Shown here piece after piece: positions 21,014 to 31,624 of a stretch of 64,000 nucleotides of DNA. The notes under the pieces were generated by a model. The model ran no database searches. It was not told where the DNA came from and worked only from the letters and a program-made list of their open reading frames with translations. Position 1 is the stretch's first letter. The number at the start of each line of letters is the position of its first letter. The position numbers and the translations under genes were made by a program. The DNA is from Fistulifera solaris (taxonomy: Eukaryota > Bacillariophyta > Bacillariophyceae > Naviculales > Stauroneidaceae): assembly GCA_030295235.1 (NCBI GenBank), contig AP026123.1, positions 1,612,001-1,676,000 of the forward strand. The letters are read 5' to 3'.

Positions 21014-21070
21014 GAGTGTTCATTCATACTGTCAGAGCTGGGCATTTTTACTTTCCAACTTTTTAAATTA

Positions 21071-21883
21071 TCACACTAGGAGACCGTTTCTTATTCGATA
21101 GCGTTCAAAAGCTTCCTTCACCTTTTGTGCTCTCACTTCGTCCTTAGTTAGTTTCGACGCGCCTTCATCGAATCTTTCCACTACATGCTCAGCGAAACTA
21201 TCTCTATCGCTTCTCAAAGATTCTGGCCTATCTTGACTGTTAGCGGCTCCTTTCGTTTTGTCCTCATTAGAAGGGGCTGATTTGATGCTCTCGCTTTTAA
21301 CCGTCCCACCCAATGCTGTATTTTTGTTCAAATTCCCGTAAAAAGTCGCCATGCCTAGTCCTCCACCTTTCTTTGTAACATCGTTTTCTTCATCCTCTCT
21401 GCGCTGTTGCTCGTCTTGTGCAAGCCATAATTCACGCTCTTCCAACTTTTTCCGGTAAGCAGCAGTAACGAATTTTTCTTTTCCTCGGAAATCTTGCTCG
21501 TTTTCCTCTAATGCCTGCTCCCTGGCTATTTTCTTTTCGTAAACGATATCTCTTTCATGTTTCCGCTTCTTGGCTGCTTCCAAAAGATCCGCAATGTACC
21601 GACTTTTGCGATCATCGTCTTTGGCTTCTTCTTGTGCGTCAGCCGGATTTTTGTGAAAGGTTTCATAAGCACCATCGTAGTCAAAAACACTAGTATCCGT
21701 TATCTGCATCGCTTTTTGTGCTCGCATTTTCATCGCATCTTGCTCACTTCGCACCGCCTGGTTTACCCCAGATCTGGAAGATGGTTCGTCGTAATCGTCA
21801 TCCTCTCCAAAAACATTCGACTTGACCTTTTTCGATGGCGCCTTCTTTTTCGACGCTGCTGCGGAAGATATATTGATGTTCAT
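21071..21883 (-). CDS. NSRP1: NSRP1-like nuclear speckle splicing regulator (DUF2040)
   Basis: 270 aa, single exon. The family domain is recognisable: VFDYDGAYETFHKN, KSRYIADLLEAAKKRKHERD, IAREQALEENEQDFRGKEKF and VTAAYRKKLEERE. This is the NSRP1/CCDC55 N-terminal domain, a coiled coil found in proteins that modulate alternative splicing in nuclear speckles. The N-terminus carries lysine-rich stretches (SKKKAPSKKVKS) suitable for nuclear import. The C-terminal half is charged and ends in a short helix (EAFERYRIRNGLLV). RS repeats of animal NSRP1 are absent. No frame break. Confidence 0.88.
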   Translation of the reverse strand: MNINISSAAASKKKAPSKKVKSNVFGEDDDYDEPSSRSGVNQAVRSEQDAMKMRAQKAMQITDTSVFDYDGAYETFHKNPADAQEEAKDDDRKSRYIADLLEAAKKRKHERDIVYEKKIAREQALEENEQDFRGKEKFVTAAYRKKLEERELWLAQDEQQRREDEENDVTKKGGGLGMATFYGNLNKNTALGGTVKSESIKSAPSNEDKTKGAANSQDRPESLRSDRDSFAEHVVERFDEGASKLTKDEVRAQKVKEAFERYRIRNGLLV

Positions 21884-22548
21884 GATAGCAATAGATTCCC
21901 CAACTTCAGAACTAGCTGATGTACAACGTACAACCCCATTGTTTGCGTTTCTGTGTTGACGTGCAAAAGTACGGTACCAAGTAAACTACCGGTAGCATGC
22001 CAAATTTTAGCTCAAACCCTAAGATGGCAATCTGACTCATGACGCCCACCGGCCTTCGACTGTAAAAGGTTAAGTAGTCTTGAGACGCTCTTTTCCTTTT
22101 GATGGTACTGAAGAAGCAGTCACGATCATGAATCACGATTTTTCAATTATGCTCAATGTCTACTTTATTTTATGAAGCAATTACAATAATGACTGCTTTG
22201 ATATTTTTATTTAAGGCTTAAGAAAATTTTTATATTGCCGTTTCTTATTCCTGTTTCAGATGCACGTAAATGCATACCCAACTTCGTACTTTGTGGACCA
22301 CAGACAAAAAGTCTAAGACATGTCCACGTTTTACCTTATCTCCACGCACCGCGCCACGAGCACCAAAATCATCACGGAGCGCACTTTTTCGCCCTCCCCA
22401 TCCCCATCAAACAGCTTCATTCATGATACTGAATACTTCGCACAAGCTTTAAAAAGCATTATTATTTATTCTTACCACGAAAGGCATCGACGTAAACGAA
22501 AGCAGCCCTTAGCAAATCAACGAAGTATTGGCCGCACGACAACTCGCC
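21884..22548. other. Intergenic region
   Basis: No gene or structured RNA recognised in about 660 bp. A GGTACC-containing inverted sequence lies near 21970-21995. Confidence 0.5.
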
Positions 22549-22836
22549 ATGAACGTTCCTCTCTTTATTCTACTCGTCTTCCTGACGGTCACATATTTCA
22601 TTGACGAAATACTGCCTTTCTTGCCAGACGAAGTACAGGTCAAGTACTACCAGTTCTGGATGGACATTCGACGGGAGAAAGAGAACGATGCGTATACTCC
22701 TCTGCCAATGGTAACCGCTCATTCAAGTAGTCCACGATTGTCGAGTCTAAGATACGATACACATTGGAAGTCAGAACAACATGCGTTTCAGAACGATCTC
22801 GTATTCGGTCTGAGCGTGATTCATGAAAGAGTATAA
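22549..22836 (+). CDS. Small single-pass membrane protein, unknown
   Basis: Not recognised. From ATG 22549 the frame encodes 95 aa starting MNVPLFILLVFLTVTYFIDE, a single N-terminal hydrophobic helix, then an amphipathic part (DEVQVKYYQFWMDIRREKEN) and a Ser/Arg-rich tail. An in-frame ATG at 22528 would add seven residues. Composition and the clean membrane helix favour a real small protein, but there is no homology evidence and it could be a chance frame. Confidence 0.4.
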   Translation: MNVPLFILLVFLTVTYFIDEILPFLPDEVQVKYYQFWMDIRREKENDAYTPLPMVTAHSSSPRLSSLRYDTHWKSEQHAFQNDLVFGLSVIHERV

Positions 22837-23465
22837 ACGGGTGGATAACTTCGCCTAATTTGTTCGACCCTCCCGCTGTTGTTGTTGACGCAACAAGGAC
22901 GAGAGATTACGATTCTTCCTTCTGGTGGCTACGTCTCTTTCACTAATTCTTGGTCAAAACCGAGAACCGTACATTCATTTAAAATGGAGCTAGTTAGATT
23001 GAAGAGACTGATCAAGATGACAGCTGACACAACAAATACCAATCCGGATTTGGGTCGCCCTTAGAAAGCAAGAGCTGAACGGTCGACGATCTATCACTGC
23101 TGCAACGTAACAATGCGGTTTTTTTATTAATGGTTTAGCAGTACTTTCCTTACGTAGCTGATCTAGCAAAGTTCTTGTTACATCCATCATTTCTTTGACA
23201 TCCATTTGTAATTTGTAGAACTTTGATTGCTAGGACGAACAGACCCGACGATTTTTCCCACAAGCTCAAAAAGTTCAGTAAACCCTAAAGCCACCAGCGC
23301 TAACTAAAACTGGCACCAAAGTAAAGACTTTCTGTTTGAAATGATGTTACAGTGAAGTACTTAGCGTTGGTTAGATCTGCCCTTGTGCAACGGCGGCCGT
23401 TTTTCATAGTGAAAACAAAATTTATTCAGTCTTGGGCTAACACTACCCATCAATCAACAAACGTC
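22837..23465. other. Intergenic region
   Basis: About 630 bp in which I see no supportable gene, repeat or RNA. Confidence 0.5.
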
Positions 23466-24305
23466 TCATTTCTTCCAGAACATTAAATTAAACCCCTTCT
23501 TTTTGTTCTTCTTGCTGGTTTCCCGGGGATTCGCGTGTGGAGCATTACTGATATTCCCCGTCCAAGCAGACACCCTAGCTTGCTCGTCTTTCACCCCCAA
23601 CGCCACGGCCTTTTTTAGCTGCTGCAGCGAATTTTGTAAGGAAACTTCACGAATTTTTTCCCAATCAATGGAGTCCAAACTTTTCCCATCAAGCCTTGAT
23701 GCGCTGATCGCCTTCAGTACAGCTTGACGATGCTTCCATTTATTCCTGGCATCTTCTCGAGAACTCCCTGTGATCGTCCCCTCTAGACCACGTATAGAAT
23801 TGTTCTCTTCGTCAAACTTCAAGTCACCACTGACGTGATTCTTCCATCTAAACACGGTGATTTTAACATCATTATCGAACCTATCAAAATCTGATCCATC
23901 CAACCAGTAATTTTTCTTGTCCTCATCAGCAACAGGCTCCACCTCATGTATTGTCTCAAGCTCCTCGTCGTTGTCCGGAAACTTTACTTTTCGCTTCGCC
24001 GCCTCTTGAGGAGTAAGAGGAGGGTCCTTTCCCTCGAGCCGATGGCGTTCGGACCTTGTCAGAAAACTGGAATAACTGTAATTACGAGGGATATTGCCCG
24101 GTGTATTCCTGTTGCTACTGATCTTTTGCATTTCAGGTACATCGCCATCTTCCTCGTCGTCGCTACCAGAGAGCTCTAATACGCCTTTATCAGCACTGCC
24201 GCCCTCAACAAAGTAATCTTCTTCATCTTCATCGTGTACTTTGCCATCTTCTGTCGTTGAAAAGTTCGGTAATTCCATAATTCTGCTTGTCACTTCAACG
24301 TTCAT
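23466..24305 (-). CDS. Unknown acidic protein with PP1-docking-like RVxF motif and RGLE domain
   Basis: 279 aa, one exon. The first 65 residues are acidic (DEDEEDYFVEGG, SGSDDEEDGD). KRKVKFPDNDEELETIHEV (about residues 103-121) has the [RK]-V-x-F docking form used by protein phosphatase 1 regulators, followed by acidic residues as in many PP1 partners. Next comes KKNYWLDGSDFDRFDNDVK and SIRGLEG, a pattern I associate with a family widespread in diatoms, of unknown role. The protein ends in a basic tail (KKNKKKGFNLMFWKK). A PP1-regulator role is an inference from the motif. Confidence 0.75.
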   Translation of the reverse strand: MNVEVTSRIMELPNFSTTEDGKVHDEDEEDYFVEGGSADKGVLELSGSDDEEDGDVPEMQKISSNRNTPGNIPRNYSYSSFLTRSERHRLEGKDPPLTPQEAAKRKVKFPDNDEELETIHEVEPVADEDKKNYWLDGSDFDRFDNDVKITVFRWKNHVSGDLKFDEENNSIRGLEGTITGSSREDARNKWKHRQAVLKAISASRLDGKSLDSIDWEKIREVSLQNSLQQLKKAVALGVKDEQARVSAWTGNISNAPHANPRETSKKNKKKGFNLMFWKK

Positions 24306-24956
24306 CGTCTTCTTCAGCGAATTAAGAAGCTGTTGTCAGGGTTTCGACTCGACCGGTGCCACTGATGCTATGATTTGCTTGGAAATACGCTTTACTAGCT
24401 TTTGAATATGGATTTTCATCAACGATGAGCCATAAGATTCTTGCCGATTCATTCTCCGATGATTCGTGCTTCATGATGACCGATGTTAGTGTTCTTGTTG
24501 TTGTTGTTTACTGGTAAGACACGCATCGCGCTTACTTGCACCAGGTACTTTGTACGCTACAGTGATGCCATTGGTGATCCTTTGCTGACGTGACAAACAA
24601 GACTAAAACGCCGTCGGTCTTGAATTGCTTGGCATCGCAATAAAACTGCACCTAAAAATGAGCCATTTGGTCTTGGTGTACATCTGCTCTCTAGCGCTGA
24701 ATGATTCAGCAATCGGCAACAATGGCTCATACTGGTAGGCTAGCAATGAAATTATGATCGTATCGGCTATCAAGGGCAATGATTCCTGTTGCACCGACCG
24801 GTTCAAGTGATCTAATTTTCTCCGCCAGTACAAGATTGACGACAGGGATATTCAAATACCATTCTTTTAATCCATTCTATGAATAATTTGCAGTTAACCT
24901 CTACAGGGGTCGCTCGTCATGTCGAGACTCCGTACGCCGCACCGCGCAGAAAACCA
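24306..24956. other. Intergenic region
   Basis: About 650 bp without a convincing gene. Contains a CCAGGTACTTTGTAC-type palindromic stretch near 24542, similar to other promoter-proximal GGTAC motifs in the window. Confidence 0.5.
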
Positions 24957-27900
24957 TTACACCCAGAAATAGCCCTTGTTTCCACCGTTCGCGGGTTTAG
25001 TTCCATTCGAGGCAACCGCTGAGCTCGTCGATGACGGTTGTAGTATGCTGTCTACTCGGGGTGGTGGAGGCGGCGGCGGACTCGGCGGCCGGGCTGATTT
25101 ATCGTCGGATGACCCAAAAATGATTTCTCAGCTTTCGCCAGCTCGGAAAGGAACGAGTTCCATACATCACTCGTACCGGATGGTGGTGTCTCCTCCTCTT
25201 CTTCTGGCGGGGGAACTACCTCGGGAACTTGCGGCGGAGGCGATGAAACAGGTACATGCTGGGGCTTGAACTCCTCATATGAGTGCTTCGATTCCGAGGG
25301 CGACTTTGCAGTCCGACTCGCGATAATAGATTCGTCATTTTGCGTCGGCGTGGTGTTGGTCGGACTGGATTTGTTCAAAACAGCAGGACTGCGGCGAGAA
25401 AACAAACCTGCTCTAGACTTGCTGGGAGCTTGTCGAACGCTTACACCAGCATGAGCTAGTGTTCGTGCAGAGTTAACTTTGGTCTCTGCAGCATCATTCA
25501 CAGCTTGTGGCGAAGTAGGCTTTGCAGGTGAACGAAAGTACGAAGACATCCCAGGAAAGCGGATGCTTTTGAACTCTCATCGTCTGGGTAGCTAGAATCC
25601 CTCGAAAAGGATCGACCTATCATTTGTTTCGGATCATCAGATATATACCGAGATGCTAGTGGCCTCGGCTCTTCCGTAGTGTAAAGAGAATCATCGTCCG
25701 ACATGACATCACTGTACGCAGGTGAAGGTGGTCGCTGAGAATCATTGTCATCTGCATCGTCGTCCTTCTCCCGGAATACAATCCTACCCGGTTCCTCGTC
25801 ATCTTCATGGCCATTGTCGACGCTTACAGAAGGTGTAATCGGCACAGGCTGCACCGGAGTTGCTTGGTGTTGCTGACTCTTTACATTGTTTGCAGTCGAG
25901 TCATTGGACGAATCAGCAGCTCGGGTGATAGCGGGAGATATATTTTTTCCAATTGATTGCTGAGTATTTGACTTTGACGAATCTACAGCTCGTCCAAAAA
26001 CAGGAGAGATTTGTTGTTTCCCAGCGGCAGCAACTTCAAATCCAATTTGCTCCTCAGAATCGGAGTCTCCTTTGTCTTGTCCATACTTTTGGTAGTATGT
26101 ATCTGCAAGTGACATACCAGGCATCGACATAGACATTGGCGTTGTCAGCGTCTGGTCAGCGTAGAAGAATGATTCCGTGGCAGACTGCTCCATCAATTCC
26201 TCATTACGCCTATCCCTCATGATTTCTTCCAAAGCTTCTTTTTCCGCATTTCTGCAGGCTTGTTCATATGCGAGCTGTTGTGCTTTTAGCTCTGAATTCA
26301 GATCTTTCTTCGACGTTGCGTTTCTTCGGCACACAATACAGACGGCTAAGGCGACAATGAATGCAGCGATACTGACTACAGCCGCGGCAATATAACCCGA
26401 CGATTTTTTCTGATCATTGTTTGGATTTTGTTGATCGATTTCTCCCGGAATAGCAGTTCCTGCGGTTGGCAGTGCTGTTGTGGGCGCGGCGGTTACTTCT
26501 GGAATTGGAACGGTTGGTATTTCCGTGTTTTGTGTCTGTTCAATAGGCGATCTTGTCGGTGCCGGTACTTCCACCGGCCTCGCTATGGGCGAGCTGGTCG
26601 GCGCAATCGTGGTACCCCCTACAATCACAGAAATAATGTTTCCATTGATATCTCCAAAGAAAAGCTCGTTTCCTGATTCAGATACTGCAAAATTCGCTTC
26701 AATGCTAGTATCACACGTGTCCGCGATGTCACAATCCATCACCCAATTGACCTCTCCCGCAATGGCATCATACTGGGAAACACGTCCATTTGCCTTGAAT
26801 CACAAGTGAGATCCTGTTTATGACAGTTACTGGACAGAATCTCGACAATCTTACCTCGATCGTATAAACCACATCTCCACTCAAAACTGGTGAAGCTTCA
26901 ATGAGACTCTCAGTGGTCACAGTCCAAGCAGAAACACCGTCTTGCAGCATCACCGCACTAAACTGGGGACCCGCCGAGGCCACAAAGGCCATTTCGCCGG
27001 TTGATGAAAATATTGGTGTTGACAAGATCGCTGCATGCTTGTCAGTGTTTTGATCTAGCAACCATACACGACACAGCAATACGAAGACACTTACGTGCGT
27101 CTGCATTAGCAGGATTTTCATCTACAAAACGTTGCCAGCGCGGAGCTTTATTTTCAACTTGGAAATCCGCAGAAAGAACATCTGATAAATCATTTGCACC
27201 TACGTATCCGGTGAGACTCGCTCCTTGCTCTGCGATAATGAGCTCCATGTTTTCACTCAAAAGAGGCGCTGTCACCGAGGAACGGAGGAACGTAGATATA
27301 TTGATGAATCTAAAAGGCGCAGATTGATCCTCTTTATTTCCTTCTTCCTTTTCGGGTCCTCCCCGCCTTCTTCTTTTCCGCCTCCACCTTCTTCCACTTG
27401 TTCAATCAGCACATATAGCCCTCCTTCCTCTGAGAGACCAATGTCGCGATTCGAAGCGACCGCGAGAGCATCTTGATTGTCTACTGTTACCAGGGAGGGC
27501 GGACCTAAAGTTGTGTCGTCTGTGATAAAGCTTCCGACCGCCCTAGGGTCTCCTTCGCCTTCCATTTGAAATATGGTGATCCCTCCTACGTCGGTGTTAT
27601 GCACGACGTAGACATATTCTTCGCTCACTTGAGGGGTGCCAATAGCTCGTCCGTTGACAGAAACACTCCAAACCAATGTGCCGTCTTCTAGATTGACACA
27701 CAGCACCCGACTGGTCGTTTCCGCGTCATCTCGCGCCGCGTCAACGACCGAGTAAATTGCCAAGTCTCCGCGCAAAGAGATATACCCGACGAACTCGATA
27801 ATTCTTGCCCTGCCGTTGTTTCGGGCGTGAACACGTACGTGATGGTGTCATCTGTAGGGTCAAAACGGGCCAAGGACCCTTCGGCGGTTGTTGCTACCAC

Positions 27901-28059
27901 GGAACCGAGGTAATCAATCAAAGCATTTCCACGTTGAAAGGTCAAATTAGGGAGTTGAAATTTGGAACCCAAGCGCGGTTCCAGGAGTAGCTGGGCTTCC
28001 ACAGGCAATGCCAGTAGTAACAAAGTGCACAGGCAGTGCAATAAAAAAGACGTTCCCAT
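24957..28059 (-). CDS. Single-pass membrane protein with extracellular PQQ-like beta-propeller
   Basis: Predicted type I surface or secretory membrane protein. Signal peptide MGTSFLLHCLCTLLLLALPV from ATG 28059; propeller repeats such as VLCVNLEDGTLVWSVSVNGR, ANGRVSQYDAIAGEVNW and ELFFGDINGNIISV; then a Pro/Thr-rich stalk (VPAPTRSPIEQTQ), a membrane helix (SGYIAAAVVSIAAFIVALA) and a long acidic, Ser/Pro-rich cytoplasmic tail ending poly-Pro and NKGYFWV. Introns at 27031-27094 and 26794-26854. At least four frame changes occur: AAA 27774-27776, AAAA 27312-27315, GG 25554-25555 and CCC 25113-25115; each fits one missing homopolymer base. About 930 aa if all are errors. A receptor or cell-wall-sensor role is speculation; no kinase domain is present. 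Confidence 0.75.
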
Positions 28060-28527
28060 GTTGATTGTGATGAAATAGGAACATCTGTTTATTGTTTTGT
28101 CTTTTTTGTTCTGAAAGGGTTGACTGGCCGTTGAATTACAGATGCTGGCTTCCCTCCAAAAAATTGCCCCCATCATGCCGTCGCGCCATTCGTTGCAGCC
28201 TCATCGATTGTCCGTTCAAAAAGTGTTTTGTCTATGTATTCTACTAGGTATAACACAGAAAGTGCGAAAAACTCCGCGCATTGGTGGTGCGCGCCGGACC
28301 GCTCATACATGGGCGTCATAGACACGACTGAGATCGTTAAGTCCTGTTTCAAAGTCTCGCTATATGGATGAATAACATGACAGGGACAACGAAACTAATT
28401 GTGCCATGAAAGTAAACTTGTTATGATTGAATATGATTTTCAGCCTAGACACTGCAAATACACTTCAAAAGCCCGACTGCTGAATGAAATTATGAGGTAG
28501 CGGTGTATTTATGTTAGAAGGCCCCAC
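28060..28527. other. Intergenic region
   Basis: Upstream region of the propeller gene and 3' flank of the START-like gene; nothing recognised. Confidence 0.5.
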
Positions 28528-29511
28528 TCAATCCTTTGATCCTGAGCCGAACTTTGCAAACAAAGACTCCACTCGCTTGGTCACCCAGCCGTACAATTCC
28601 TCCTTCGCTTGAATGGCTGCCGCGTGCTTCTCGCGTTTTCCTGTTTGAATGTCCCTAGCCACATCTAGAAGACTCACGAGCATCTGCTTGATGACTTGCC
28701 GAGTGAAAAAGTTGATAATGGACACGGGCACATAGCTGACATGAGCGTCTATGGATTTTTCGATCGTTACCAAGACTTTGTGTTCATTTTCCGGGTACTT
28801 TCGTTTGGACCGTTTGAGAAGATCGTGATCCTCCGGACACGCGCGAATGACAATGCCGGCATCAAAGTCAATCCGGACGGCGCCTTTGGCAGGTTCGGGA
28901 ATGTTGATGTCATCATCAAAATACCCCGGTGGTAGATCTTTGACACGAATCAAAATGGCAGCAGCTTCTTCAATGGCATCGATTGATACTGCATGTTGCA
29001 CAACTTCGCGGGTAGCAATCGGGAACGGCATATCCACCGTCACTTGAACAATCTGATTCCCTCTTCCGAATTCATGCAACATCTTTGATTGGCGAAGTCC
29101 CACTCGCGGGTGCTTCCAACTCGGCATCCATTCTGAATATAGGTTCGTTTCATTTAATACCGCCAACAGCGGTACCACCATACTCGACTCTAAAATCAAT
29201 TCAATGCGAACTGTAAGCCTGTTGTTTAAATCGACCTTGTGGTACGTCACAAAGTCGTAATTCGCGTGAGCTTCTCCTTGTTTCTTCCATCCATGCGCCA
29301 CAAATGCACCCTCTCGCTCTCGTTTCAATCGACTTTCCATTTCATCGGCCCACAGCAGAGCGTGACGAAATTGTGTGGTCAATTTCGTCATATCTTGCAC
29401 CTCACGGAGGTGCCGCGCCGCCTCTAAATATCGTTCGACCGCAATCAGCTCTTTTGCTTTCTTCATCAATTCATCGTCCGATACTCGGATCGATGATGAT
29501 GATTCGAGCAT
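28528..29511 (-). CDS. START/SRPBCC-fold lipid-binding-like protein
   Basis: 327 aa, single exon, no frame break. The N-terminal 70 residues are helical and TPR-like (AVERYLEAARHLREVQD). From about residue 80 the sequence follows a START-type helix-grip fold: VTYHKVDLNNRLTVRIELIL, LAVLNETNLYSEWMPSWKHP (the conserved Asn/W region), RGNQIVQVTVDMPFPIATRE, and a final long helix YVPVSIINFFTRQVIKQML that would cap the lipid cavity. No signal peptide or membrane helix. Such proteins carry sterols or phospholipids between membranes; the ligand cannot be told. Confidence 0.82.
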   Translation of the reverse strand: MLESSSSIRVSDDELMKKAKELIAVERYLEAARHLREVQDMTKLTTQFRHALLWADEMESRLKREREGAFVAHGWKKQGEAHANYDFVTYHKVDLNNRLTVRIELILESSMVVPLLAVLNETNLYSEWMPSWKHPRVGLRQSKMLHEFGRGNQIVQVTVDMPFPIATREVVQHAVSIDAIEEAAAILIRVKDLPPGYFDDDINIPEPAKGAVRIDFDAGIVIRACPEDHDLLKRSKRKYPENEHKVLVTIEKSIDAHVSYVPVSIINFFTRQVIKQMLVSLLDVARDIQTGKREKHAAAIQAKEELYGWVTKRVESLFAKFGSGSKD

Positions 29512-29977
29512 TTTCGTGCTGACAAAGACAACCGGATGGGGGCACTCTGATACTTTGATGTGCGTATTCTGACGTCGAACTCTATTATGTATAACCAGAT
29601 ATGAGCTTTATGAACATCAATTAGGTCTTATGTTTCTTGTAAAGGGTGAATGGCATATTATTGGGAAAGACGAGATGCTGCGTTTCCGCAAAAACCGTGC
29701 GAGCATTCATGGTGCGAGGACGACTCATGACTCATGACTAAAACCAAGTCATGGTGAAAACGGACAACAGTTTGGACTTATAGCTCGTAAGAGTCTAGGC
29801 AAGAAAGTATAGACCGTATTTTCAACGGATACCGCGAGACATAACTGTTATCGCCAATAATACTTTTTTTCTGCATTTAATATTTTGTTCTTCATCCCTA
29901 TTAATCATCAGTCATCAATTATCAACACTCGGATACTTCCATTCGATTCATTCCTTTTCTAAAGAAAGTGGTTAGCG
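29512..29977. other. Intergenic region with hairpin repeat
   Basis: Divergent gap. One copy of the dispersed hairpin family is at 29733-29753 (CATGACT arm, AGTCATG arm), followed by the family's typical flank ending ACAGTTTGGACTTATAG. Confidence 0.6.
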
Positions 29978-30434
29978 ATGTGCTGCTGCGGTGGTGATGC
30001 CGTCAACGAAGACAAACTTGTTCTTTGCTGTGCGCTTTGCTGTGTCAACCTTTCTGTGTATCCAAGTTGCGGTTGCTTGGGTTGCTCTGGAAAGGTAAGA
30101 TCTTAATGGTGATGATGAATGAACTGTATTCATACCTCATCCGATAATTAATTGACCCATGTTATGGTCACAGGCGGGTATATGCTGTTTGAATGCAGAG
30201 GTTTGCTGCAAGCCTGGTGTTCCTTCGCTCTTTCCGTTTTGTTGTCTTGGACTTAAACCCCAATGTAATGGTTGCAGTATCCTGAACGGTCAGTGCCATG
30301 TCTGCTGTGGCGTTTTGTCCTGTGCTATTCCTTGCAATGACGAAGTTCCGGTAGCGGTTGCTGTAGCTGGATTGACGCTTTACCCGAAATGCGGTTTTTG
30401 CATATCACAGAAGACAGTAATGGAGCGTGACTAA
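29978..30434 (+). CDS. Small cysteine-rich protein, unknown family
   Basis: 125 aa in two exons, 29978-30094 and 30174-30434; intron GTAAGA...CACAG. More than a fifth of the residues are cysteine, mostly as CC pairs or CxC: MCCCGGDAV, CCALCCVNLS, GCLGCSGK, AGICCLNAEVCCKPG, CCLGLKPQCNGC, CHVCCGVLSC. There is no signal peptide. Pro/Val-rich NDEVPVAVAVAGLTLYPKCG lies near the end. The pattern is not a metallothionein (too long, too hydrophobic) and not a clear PLAC8 domain, though the CC pairs recall that group. Membrane-associated or metal-binding roles are possible. Spliced structure and even composition support a real gene. Confidence 0.75.
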
Positions 30435-31624
30435 GTACATCCGGCATCATGGGATCCCAGAATGAAAGAAATTACGTGAATGTCATATTATGTAAAAGAT
30501 TGGCAACTTGTGGCTGTTTTGCTGTTATGTTTTCCAGCGGAGTGATCTCGGCGAAAAGTTCGAATCGGTAAGAAAGTAAATTATAGTAAATCCGCCTTTA
30601 CCAAGGAGACGCATCAATACACTTATGGAAATATTACTTGAAATACGCTTCATTGCATTGCAACCTTGATCTAGTGCTCCCATAAAGCGATAAAGATCCA
30701 ATTCTAAAAAAAATGGAAAGATCGCAATTTGGATAATTGACCCTCATTCAGTCTGATGTGTGCTCAGTCAAGCTGCCTTTATTAGAGGTGTGCATACCTT
30801 CGTCATTATTCTTTCTAAAGATAAACGTTAATTAGTATACCTAGACCATTGCGTCGGATAATGTCGTATTCCGTAGATACAATAGACTCAAAGTGTATAC
30901 AACATTTTTCACGACTGCACATTCAGTCATGAATACCTAAAGCTCCGAGCCAGACTGTTACCGAAACATCTTTCGTTCTGCACACTTGTTAATCTGAATT
31001 TGTCATCTTGTCATTTACGCTTCGATTTCTACGTCCATTTAGTCTTGCCGACGCTGGTATTCAGATTTTGCTATAGACCCAAAGTTTTCCCTCAACATTA
31101 CCACGACTGTATTTTCAGTCATGAGTCATCCCTCTGAGGCAAATTGATAGATGCGAAATAATGTAAACTCCGTTTTTTCTGCTACATTAGCTAGAGACAT
31201 GAATGCTTCACCACGCCGCAACAAATTTCAGTTTTATCGGGATACGCAATGCACACCACGAATAATCTGATGCTCATCGTATGTTTCAATACCAGGTAAG
31301 GCGAGATTGATTTGAAGAAGTCGACATCATGACAAAAACATCGCACTTATCCGCCTACTCAAGCTCCTTGACAGTCATGCTTAAAGTACTCTCATTTCGG
31401 ATCTTGTGTCACGCAGTCATGCGTCCGATGTGGATTTCTCATTCGAGATTGGAAAAGGAACACACAACCGCACAAAAACGCATTGCAATCACTTCAGTAT
31501 TGAGAAGGATTGATCACTCGCTTATTGAACCTCAACAAAAAATTGATAAGCACTAAGGCCACCAGCGACTCTGAATATCCATTAGCGAAGAAGCCGAGAA
31601 AGACGCAACAATTCGACCCACAAA
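30435..31624. other. Intergenic region with hairpin repeats
   Basis: Nearly 1.2 kb without a convincing gene. Two hairpin copies at 30910-30932 and 31101-31124, 191 bp apart and sharing the same upstream flank (TAGACxCAAAGT). Confidence 0.6.

Noticed and set aside
24603-24833. 76-residue minus-strand frame
   Set aside because: No supporting feature; likely chance frame in a gap.
10023-28059. Reading the frame-broken genes (D27, bestrophin, propeller protein) as pseudogenes
   Set aside because: The breaks sit at homopolymers, conserved residues persist after each, and the same pattern affects many unrelated genes.
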